NCBI GenBank assembly: GCA_016282655.1
Contig: JAEELK010000181.1
Coordinates: 1 to 7,668, forward strand
DNA length: 7,668 nucleotides
Source of the DNA: Bacillota bacterium
GTDB lineage: Bacteria > Bacillota > Clostridia > Peptostreptococcales > Anaerovoracaceae
Direction: 5' to 3'
Each line of letters begins with the position of its first letter. The stretch's first letter is position 1. The position numbers and the translations under genes were made by a program. Below, piece by piece: positions 1-5,301 of the stretch. The notes beneath the pieces are model-generated. The model was not told where the DNA came from. It worked only from the letters and a program-made list of their open reading frames with translations, and did no database searches.

Positions 1-1
1 C

Positions 2-319
2 CATGTGCAGATCGCGCACGGCGCGTCTGAGCACGAGGCGAAGATCCCCTTCTCCAGAAAGGTGAAGTGGCTCAGAAACATGCTCTGGGGCGGCTCCGCG
101 CTGCTGGCGTTCGAGCACGTCTGGCACGGCGAGGTGGTGCCCTGGTTCCCCTTCCTGACGGCTGCGGGCGACCCGGCGAGCACGGCGGAGATGCTGCACG
201 AGATGGCGACCGTCGGCGTTGCCATGGCCGCCCTGGTGACGCTGGTCTGGCTCGGCATGGTGGGCGTATCCTCCTGGCTCGAAAAGAGAGCCGGCCGCGA
301 TCTCCCCGCGGAGAACTAG
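2..319 (+). CDS. Small two-span membrane protein, unrecognised, probably 5'-truncated by the window edge
   Basis: The reading frame is open to the first base of the window. It can start at GTG (position 5, 104 residues) or continue upstream; no ribosome site can be judged because only four bases precede it. The visible protein has a basic, soluble N-terminal stretch (about residues 1-25 from the GTG). A hydrophobic segment rich in Trp and His follows (about 27-53, containing AFEHVWHGEV), then a short acidic loop and a clear membrane span at about 69-92. The C-terminus is charged. The pattern suggests an inner-membrane protein with two spans. I do not recognise the family. It ends 16 bp before the next gene, which is also a small membrane protein, so the two are probably co-transcribed and may work together. 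The His/Trp/Glu residues next to the first span could bind a metal or cofactor, but that is a guess. Confidence 0.7.
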   Translation, partial: HVQIAHGASEHEAKIPFSRKVKWLRNMLWGGSALLAFEHVWHGEVVPWFPFLTAAGDPASTAEMLHEMATVGVAMAALVTLVWLGMVGVSSWLEKRAGRDLPAEN

Positions 320-335
320 AGGAGGTCCGGCTCAG

Positions 336-650
336 ATGACACTTCTCACGACCGTCTTCGCGGCGATCATCAGCACCATCGTCTGGTACAGAAGCGCCTC
401 CAGAAGCGAGATGCGCCTGGGCACCCTCTGCCTGATGTACTGGGGCGCGTCGATCATGTGGTCCGTGGACGCCATCTTTGAATATGCGGAGCTGCGGGCG
501 GACTATTTCGCTCCGGCGGCAGCCGACATGCTGAACGACCTATATCTCGGGCTTTCCGTGGTGGCGCTCGGCCTCCTGATCTGGCTGCTGATCCTGCTGG
601 TAAAAGACCCGAAGGGCGTTCTGAGAGCGGCGCTGTTGAAAAAGAATTAA
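336..650 (+). CDS. Small three-span membrane protein, unrecognised
   Basis: This is a 104-residue protein starting at ATG 336. An AGGAGG ribosome site at 320-325 lies right after the upstream stop codon, 10 bp from the start. Three hydrophobic stretches are visible: about residues 3-18, 28-48 (this one carries Trp, Asp and Glu: WSVDAIFEYAE) and 69-90 (a long Leu/Ile/Val-rich span). A short basic tail ending in KKN follows. The acidic residues at the end of the second span are unusual for a simple anchor and could be functional. It is 16 bp downstream of another small membrane protein and is the last gene before a strong terminator, so the pair looks like the end of an operon whose start lies outside the window. 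I cannot assign a family or role. Confidence 0.78.
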   Translation: MTLLTTVFAAIISTIVWYRSASRSEMRLGTLCLMYWGASIMWSVDAIFEYAELRADYFAPAAADMLNDLYLGLSVVALGLLIWLLILLVKDPKGVLRAALLKKN

Positions 651-661
651 AAGGCTTGAAG

Positions 662-696
662 AGAGCGGTTCTGCAGCAGCGCAGGGCCGCTTTTTT
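662..696 (+). terminator. Rho-independent terminator after the small membrane protein pair, just before larB
   Basis: The arms at 665-674 and 681-690 pair over 10 bp with two G-U wobbles and no mismatch. The loop is the six bases AGCAGC (675-680) and a run of six T follows (691-696). Pairing can extend outward with A664-T691, G663-T692 and A662-T693. It lies 12-46 bp after the stop at 650. It also ends only 26 bp before the larB start, so it may act as an attenuator for the lar genes rather than a simple operon end. Confidence 0.88.
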
Positions 697-722
697 GCTT
701 TGCGGCAAAGGAAACAGAGAGA

Positions 723-1478
723 ATGAACACAGAAGCGAAACGCGTATTGGAGGCCGTCCGCGACGGCGAAATGCAGGTGGATGAGGCTCTGCTCGCGCTG
801 AAAACGGCGCCCTATGAAGACATCGGCTTCGCGAAGGTGGATCTGCACAGGAAGATCCGGCAGGGCGTGCCGGAGGTGATCTACGGGGCCGGAAAGACGC
901 CGGAGCAGATCCGGGGCATCCTGGACGTGATGCGCGGGAACGGACAGGAACGGGTCCTGATCACGCGGCTGGACGAGAGCGCCGCGCGCTCTCTTGCGGA
1001 AACGCATCCGATCCGCTACGACGCGCGCTCGCGCACAGCGCTCCTCGGGGAGCGCCCGGCGCCGGACGGGATCGGCCGGATCGTCGTGGCGACGGGCGGC
1101 ACGAGCGATATTCCCGTGGCGGAGGAGGCGGCCGCAACGGCCGAGGCCTTCGGAAACGAGGTCGTCCGCCTCTACGACGTCGGCGTGGCGGGCCTGCACC
1201 GCCTGCTCGATCACAAAGAGGAGATCATGAGCGCCAGCGTGATCATCGCGATCGCGGGCATGGAGGGTGCGCTCGCCAGCGTCGTCGCGGGCCTCGCGGA
1301 CTGTCCGGTCATCGCGGTGCCGACCAGCGTCGGCTACGGCGCCTCCTTCCACGGCCTTTCCGCGCTGCTGGCCATGCTGAACTCCTGCGCCGGCGGCGTC
1401 TCGGTGGTGAACATCGACAACGGCTTCGGGGCGGGCTATCTGGCCGGCATGATCAATCATATGGAGACGAAACGATGA
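723..1478 (+). CDS. larB: LarB, pyridinium-3,5-bisthiocarboxylic acid mononucleotide (NPN) cofactor biosynthesis carboxylase/hydrolase
   Basis: The 251-residue protein matches LarB in length and motifs. LarB carboxylates the pyridinium ring of nicotinic acid adenine dinucleotide at C5 and hydrolyses the phosphoanhydride. This gives the dicarboxylated mononucleotide, the first committed intermediate of the nickel-pincer cofactor. The C-terminal two thirds is the PurE-like domain. Visible signatures are TGGTSDIPVAEEA (about 124-136), AGMEGALASVVAGL (178-191) and the long conserved block VPTSVGYGASFHGL...NIDNGFGAGYLA (199-241). Cys222 in the NSCAGG motif is the likely equivalent of the L. plantarum cysteine (Cys221, from memory) that attacks the pyridinium ring. 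The N-terminal ~70 residues are the usual helical extension. The start is ATG 723, with AAGGA at 708-712. The stop overlaps the larC start by 4 bp (ATGA), implying translational coupling. Confidence 0.96.
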   Translation: MNTEAKRVLEAVRDGEMQVDEALLALKTAPYEDIGFAKVDLHRKIRQGVPEVIYGAGKTPEQIRGILDVMRGNGQERVLITRLDESAARSLAETHPIRYDARSRTALLGERPAPDGIGRIVVATGGTSDIPVAEEAAATAEAFGNEVVRLYDVGVAGLHRLLDHKEEIMSASVIIAIAGMEGALASVVAGLADCPVIAVPTSVGYGASFHGLSALLAMLNSCAGGVSVVNIDNGFGAGYLAGMINHMETKR

Positions 1479-2767
1479 AAACACTTTATCTGGACTGCGG
1501 CATGGGCGCGGCGGGCGATATGCTGGCCGCGGCGCTGCTGGAGCTGCTGCCCGAACCGCGGCGGATGCTGGAGACGTGGAACGCGCTGGGGATCCCCGGC
1601 GTGCGCTTCGCCGCCGCGCCCGCGGAAAAATGCGGGATCCGCGGCACTCGGGTCTCCGTGACGGTGGACGGAGCGGAGGAGGGCGCGGAGGCGGACGCCG
1701 CCGCGCACGCGCATCCGCACGAGCACGAACACGCGGCCGCGCATTCTCATCCGCATGCGCATGAACACGAACATGAACACGCGCACATGGGCCTTTCTGA
1801 GATCGGACACGTCGTGGAAGGGCATCTGACGCTGCCGGACGCGGTAAAGCAGGACGTCCTGGCCGTGTTCCAGCTGGTCGCGGAGGCCGAGAGCCGGGTG
1901 CACGGCTGTCCGCTGCCGGAGATCCATTTCCATGAGCTCGGCACCATGGACGCGGTGGTGGACATCGCGGCCGTCTGCCTGCTGATGCATGAGATCGCGC
2001 CGGACGAGGTGATCGTCTCCCCCGTGCACGTGGGCTGCGGTCAGGTGCGCTGCGCGCACGGCCTGCTGCCGGTGCCCGCGCCCGCGACGGCCCTGCTCCT
2101 GCAGGGCGTCCCGATCTACGGCGGAACGATCGAAGGCGAGCTCTGCACCCCCACGGGGGCGGCGCTGCTGCGGCATTTCGCGGACCGCTTCGGCGCGATG
2201 CCCGTCATGCGGAGCGAACGGATCGGGTACGGCATGGGAAAGAAAGATTTCCCGGCGGCCAACTGCGTCCGCGCCCTGCTCGGCGAGCGGGCGGAAGGGA
2301 CTGAGGGCTGCGGCGCTGACGTGCCCGGAGGAGCGCCCGGCCTGACGGACGAGATCCTGGAGCTCGCCTGCAACGTGGACGACATGAGCGCGGAGGCGAT
2401 CGCCTTTGCCTGCGCCAAGCTGCTGGAAGCGGGCGCGCTGGACGTTTTCACCCTGCCCGCGGGCATGAAGAAAGGCCGCCCGGGGACCCTGCTCACAGTG
2501 CTCTGCAGACCCGCGGAGAAAGCGGCCATGCTCCGGACGATCTTCCTGCACACCTCCACCCTCGGCGTCCGGGAGAGCGCGGCGAAGCGCTACGTGCTCG
2601 CGCGGGAGACGGAGACGCTGGAGACGCCCTGGGGGCCGGTCCGCAGAAAGATCTCGAGCGGCTACGGCGTCCGCAGGGCAAAGTACGAATACGACGACCT
2701 GGTCCGCCTGGCGGAGGCGCGCGGCTGCAGCCTGGAAGAGGCGCGCGCGCTCCTGGAGGACCTGTAG
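1475..2767 (+). CDS. larC: LarC, CTP-dependent nickel insertion protein of NPN cofactor synthesis (LarC1-LarC2 in one frame)
   Basis: LarC is the nickel insertase (cyclometallase) that places Ni into the bisthiocarboxylated nucleotide, using CTP. This 430-residue protein contains both halves in one uninterrupted frame. The N-terminal LarC1 part carries LDCGMGAAGDMLAAALL (6-22), HFHELGTMDAVVDIAA (151-166) and ELCTPTGAALLRH (222-234). The C-terminal LarC2 part starts near residue 289 with ILELACNVDDMSAE and includes PAGMKKGRPGTLLTVLC and the KYEYDDL motif (403-409). A linker rich in Gly and Glu (about 270-290) separates them. Between them and the first conserved block lies a His-rich insertion, 13 His in residues 78-104, of alternating His-X form, a likely nickel-binding or storage loop. 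In L. plantarum LarC2 is made by a programmed frameshift, which is not needed here. The start ATG 1475 overlaps the larB stop, with GGAG at 1463-1466. Confidence 0.96.
   Translation: MKTLYLDCGMGAAGDMLAAALLELLPEPRRMLETWNALGIPGVRFAAAPAEKCGIRGTRVSVTVDGAEEGAEADAAAHAHPHEHEHAAAHSHPHAHEHEHEHAHMGLSEIGHVVEGHLTLPDAVKQDVLAVFQLVAEAESRVHGCPLPEIHFHELGTMDAVVDIAAVCLLMHEIAPDEVIVSPVHVGCGQVRCAHGLLPVPAPATALLLQGVPIYGGTIEGELCTPTGAALLRHFADRFGAMPVMRSERIGYGMGKKDFPAANCVRALLGERAEGTEGCGADVPGGAPGLTDEILELACNVDDMSAEAIAFACAKLLEAGALDVFTLPAGMKKGRPGTLLTVLCRPAEKAAMLRTIFLHTSTLGVRESAAKRYVLARETETLETPWGPVRRKISSGYGVRRAKYEYDDLVRLAEARGCSLEEARALLEDL
1706..1786 (+). other. His-rich metal-binding loop inside LarC
   Basis: This segment encodes LarC residues 78-104, of which 13 are His. 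They are mostly spaced every second residue and separated by Glu, Ala, Pro or Ser. The DNA is a degenerate repeat of CAT/CAC alternating with GAA/GAG/GCG codons. Such loops are known in LarC and in nickel chaperones (HypB, UreE) and are inferred to hold Ni. Confidence 0.85.
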
Positions 2768-2769
2768 CG

Positions 2770-2792
2770 CCGCGCCGGCAGACGCCGCGCGG
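2770..2792 (+). promoter_or_regulatory. GC-only intercistronic hairpin between larC and larE
   Basis: Bases 2770-2775 (CCGCGC) pair with 2787-2792 (GCGCGG), and 2777-2779 (GGC) with 2784-2786 (GCC). The loop is AGAC and one C (2776) is bulged, giving nine G-C pairs. No T tract follows, so it is not a terminator. The stem ends inside the GGGGAAGGA ribosome site (2791-2799) of larE. It could tune larE translation or protect an mRNA end. In DNA this GC-rich, some chance pairing is expected. Confidence 0.45.
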
Positions 2793-2806
2793 GGAAGGAT
2801 GGCAGC

Positions 2807-3622
2807 GTGGACGCAGCACGTGAAAAACAGAAAGAACTGATCGGCTCCCTCCGGGCGCTCGGGCGCGCGGCGGTCGCTTTTTCGGGCGGCACGGACTCCG
2901 CGTTTCTGCTGCGCATGGCGCAGGAGGCGCTCGGCTCCGACCTACTTGCGGTCACGGGACGCTTCGTCTCCTTTCCGGAGCGCGAAGCGCGGGAGGCGGA
3001 GCGCTTCTGCGCGTCGCTCGGCGTCGCGCAGGTCTTTGCGGACTTCGATCAGCTTGCCGTCCCCGGCCTGCGGGAGAATCCGGCGGACCGCTGTTATCTT
3101 TGCAAGAAAGCGCTCTTTTCCGCTTTGCAGGAGGCGGCGCGGGAGCGCGGATTTTTGGTGCTGCTGGAAGGCTCCAACGGGGACGACGCGCGGGGCTACC
3201 GCCCGGGCCTGCGGGCCGTGGCCGAGCTGGGGATCCGCAGTCCCCTGCGGGACGCCGGCCTGACGAAAGCGGAGATCAGAGCCCTGTCGGAAGAGCTGGG
3301 CCTCCCCCAGTGGAACAAGCCCTCCTCCGCCTGCCTGGCCACGCGCTTTCCCTACGGAGAGACGCTCACGGAGGAAAGGATCCGGGCCGTCGGCGCGGCG
3401 GAAGACTTCCTGCGCGCGCAGGGCTTCCGGCAGATCCGCGTGCGCGCGCACGGCGGCATCGCCCGCATCGAAACGGAGCCGGAACAGTTGGCGCGCGCGC
3501 TGGAGCCGGAGCGCAGGGAGGCGATCCGCGCGCGCCTGCACGAGCTGGGATTCCCTTTTGTGACACTGGATCTGGACGGCTTTCGGAGCGGCAGCATGGA
3601 TCCGGAAGGAGCCGCGTTATGA
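2807..3622 (+). CDS. larE: LarE, ATP-dependent sulfur transferase of NPN cofactor synthesis (three-cysteine type)
   Basis: LarE adenylates the carboxylates of the LarB product and replaces each with a thiocarboxylate. The 271-residue protein shows the PP-loop ATP-binding motif AFSGGTDSAFLL (24-35, core SGGTDS 26-31). It also has the family blocks DDARGYRPGL (126-135), LGLPQWNKPSSACLATRFPYGE (164-185), GIARIE (217-222) and FVTLDLDGFRSGSM (251-264). Cys176 is at the position of the sacrificial cysteine of L. plantarum LarE. Cys96 and Cys99 form an additional RCYLCK motif. As I recall, L. plantarum LarE has Trp97/Ala100 there, and LarEs with all three cysteines bind a [4Fe-4S] cluster. The start is GTG 2807 with AAGGA at 2795-2799; no ATG in this frame lies near. 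The stop overlaps the next gene by 4 bp (ATGA). Confidence 0.95.
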   Translation: MDAAREKQKELIGSLRALGRAAVAFSGGTDSAFLLRMAQEALGSDLLAVTGRFVSFPEREAREAERFCASLGVAQVFADFDQLAVPGLRENPADRCYLCKKALFSALQEAARERGFLVLLEGSNGDDARGYRPGLRAVAELGIRSPLRDAGLTKAEIRALSEELGLPQWNKPSSACLATRFPYGETLTEERIRAVGAAEDFLRAQGFRQIRVRAHGGIARIETEPEQLARALEPERREAIRARLHELGFPFVTLDLDGFRSGSMDPEGAAL

Positions 3623-5184
3623 ATGGACGGATTTCTTCAGTCTTGCTTACCCTGGTCGCCCTGCTGATCGCGATGGGACTGATCGGCACCGGCCTGGACG
3701 GTTTCTCGGAGAAGCCGGCAAACAGCATCGCCGTGATCGTGCTCGGACTCATCATGCTCTTCGGCGCGTTCGTGTTCTTCCGCATGCTGGTCCTGCCGGC
3801 CTGGCAGGATAAAAACAGCACGCTGCGGGAAGACGTGCGCGGGCTGGTGCAGGCGGACCAGAGCGGCGCCGGGGACGCCGACGACACGGACCGCCTGATC
3901 GCCTCGTTCCGCGCGAGCCTGCGGGACTTCTTCTCGGCGGAGGGGCTGCCGGAAAACAGCCCGCTGCAGAGCACCGCGACCCAGCTCTACTGGCACGTCC
4001 TCTATCTGCAGAAGCGCCGCATGGAACGGCTCGGCGTCCGCATGGACTTCACGGCGGAGCGCAGGCGCTATGGAGGCGTCTCCGTCAGCAAGCAGAAATA
4101 CTTCGACGGCAAATACAGCATCACGGACGCCTGCGAGCGCATCGCGGCAAAGCGCGTCTATTCCCGGGCGGGAAAAGAAGTCTATCGGCAGCAGGATGAT
4201 GAGATGGCGCATTACAGCATCCTGAACGCCAGGCAGGGCAGCGACGGCGAGGCCATCATCTGTCCGAGCTGCGGCAGCGCGACCACGAGAGAAAACCTGC
4301 TGGACGGCTGCGATTACTGCGGCACGAAGTTCGCCGTGGAGGACCTGGGCCCGCGCGTGAGCAGCTTCGCGCTGCGGCAGAACTACCGGATCGCCTACGA
4401 TAAATACAAGGACGCGCGGAGCTATTACGGCCGGCGCGCGTTTTTGGCGGGGGCGCTGCCCGTCTTCGCGCTCTCGCTCGTCGCGGCGGTCCTGACGGCG
4501 GGAGAGATTGAGGCCGGCCTGCTCCTGAAGATCGCGGCAGGAATGTTCACCGCGCTCTTCCTGGCGGCGGCGGCGGGCTATTTTGCCTGGCTCTTCTTCT
4601 GGATCTCGATCTTTCCGATCATCCAGGCAAAGCGTTCTCTGACGTATTACAACAAGAAAAAGCTGGCGGCGCGGCAGGCTGCCGAGGCGCGTGATCAGGA
4701 AGTGCTGCGGCAGATCCGAAGCTTCGACCGCCTTTTCTCGCTGGAGCATTTTTACAGCGGCGTGCAGAACAAGCTGGCCGCGATCCATTACGCGGAGCGC
4801 GCGAAGGAAGCCGGCGCCTTTGCCCTGGTGCCCCTGGATCGTCTGCTGGAGTCATACCGCGACGTGGCGGACATGGACGTGGAAGAGATCTGCCTGCTCG
4901 ACTACCGCGCGGACGAGGCGCTGCAGCATGTGGAACTGGCCGCACGCGTCGGCCTGATCCGGGCGCGGGGCCATCGCTTCGTGCGCGACACGGAAACGCT
5001 CTTCCTTTCGCTGGAGAAGAGCGCCGCCTGCAAGACCGAGGCTGTCTGCGGCCCCTCTGTGCTGCGCTGCGCGGGCTGCGGCGCGAGCATCTCCCTGCTC
5101 GAGGGCGGAAAGTGCGCCTACTGCGACCGGCAGCTGGATCTGCGCGGGCGCGACTGGGTGATCAGCGGCTATCAGATCTCATAA
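3619..5184 (+). CDS. Polytopic membrane protein with two zinc ribbons and a possible Tim44-like domain
   Basis: The protein has 521 residues from ATG 3619, which overlaps the larE stop by 4 bp and has AAGGAG at 3606-3611 (7 bp spacing). The same frame is open further upstream inside larE, but that part is an out-of-frame shadow. Order of parts: membrane spans about 5-25 and 36-58; a soluble charged region 62-210; zinc ribbon 1 with C215/C218 and C231/C234; two spans about 273-294 and 300-333; an amphipathic helical region about 360-466 with a D..FS...F.S.VQNK..AI.YA pattern resembling Tim44-like domains (tentative); zinc ribbon 2 with C484/C487 and C499/C502, then the C-terminus. Both ribbons would be on the same, probably cytoplasmic, face. 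It resembles the poorly characterised 'zinc-ribbon, TFIIB-like' membrane proteins of Firmicutes. I cannot assign a function. Its coupling to larE suggests co-expression with NPN cofactor synthesis. Confidence 0.85.
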   Translation: MNGRISSVLLTLVALLIAMGLIGTGLDGFSEKPANSIAVIVLGLIMLFGAFVFFRMLVLPAWQDKNSTLREDVRGLVQADQSGAGDADDTDRLIASFRASLRDFFSAEGLPENSPLQSTATQLYWHVLYLQKRRMERLGVRMDFTAERRRYGGVSVSKQKYFDGKYSITDACERIAAKRVYSRAGKEVYRQQDDEMAHYSILNARQGSDGEAIICPSCGSATTRENLLDGCDYCGTKFAVEDLGPRVSSFALRQNYRIAYDKYKDARSYYGRRAFLAGALPVFALSLVAAVLTAGEIEAGLLLKIAAGMFTALFLAAAAGYFAWLFFWISIFPIIQAKRSLTYYNKKKLAARQAAEARDQEVLRQIRSFDRLFSLEHFYSGVQNKLAAIHYAERAKEAGAFALVPLDRLLESYRDVADMDVEEICLLDYRADEALQHVELAARVGLIRARGHRFVRDTETLFLSLEKSAACKTEAVCGPSVLRCAGCGASISLLEGGKCAYCDRQLDLRGRDWVISGYQIS

Positions 5185-5220
5185 CTGCAAGGCTGCGAGT
5201 TTCTTTTCGCGGCATTGTCG

Positions 5221-5250
5221 AGCCGGCAGATCTGCCGGCTTATTTTTTTT
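5221..5250 (+). terminator. Rho-independent terminator of the lar / zinc-ribbon unit
   Basis: Bases 5221-5240 form a perfect 20-base inverted repeat, folding as a 7-8 bp stem (AGCCGGC with GCCGGCT) around AGATCT. A TA and eight T follow (5243-5250). It lies 37 bp after the zinc-ribbon gene stop. No A run precedes the stem, so it should act on the + strand only. Confidence 0.92.
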
Positions 5251-5252
5251 CG

Positions 5253-5265
5253 TTGTCAATGACAA
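5253..5265. promoter_or_regulatory. Palindrome overlapping the -35 box, candidate operator
   Basis: TTGTCA-A-TGACAA is a perfect 6-1-6 inverted repeat whose left arm is the -35 box itself. A dimeric regulator bound here would block RNA polymerase. It is the only short perfect palindrome I see in the promoter. I do not know a regulator with this site, and it is short enough to be chance. Confidence 0.4.
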
Positions 5266-5282
5266 GTGGCGTGATGTATAAT
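5253..5282 (+). promoter_or_regulatory. Sigma-70/SigA-type promoter of the PAS/HD-GYP gene
   Basis: The -35 box is TTGTCA (5253-5258, five of six consensus bases), the spacer is 18 bp, and the -10 box is a perfect TATAAT (5277-5282). Transcription would start near 5289, leaving a leader of only about 13 bases with AGGAG (5291-5295) almost at its 5' end. The box starts two bases after the T tract of the preceding terminator, so the HD-GYP gene has its own transcription unit. Confidence 0.85.
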
Positions 5283-5301
5283 ACTCTGACAGGAGTTTGC
5301 C

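Noticed and set aside
1457..2551. Long open frame on the - strand opposite larC with Met/Arg/Val repeats
   Set aside because: The repetitive part is the complement of the His-rich codons of larC. No ribosome site or family pattern is seen.
3100..3618. Upstream extension of the zinc-ribbon protein inside larE (173 extra codons)
   Set aside because: The extension is Gly/Arg/Ala-rich low-complexity sequence out of frame with larE. The ATG at 3619 has a good ribosome site and overlaps the larE stop.
3637..4788. A 383-codon open frame on the - strand opposite the zinc-ribbon gene
   Set aside because: It is a composition-driven shadow. The + strand protein has ordered spans, paired CxxC motifs and a good start.
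5192..5213. Weak hairpin (GCTGCGA / TCGCGGC) just after the zinc-ribbon gene stop
   Set aside because: It has seven pairs with one wobble, a loop of eight bases and no T tract. The real terminator follows immediately at 5221-5250.
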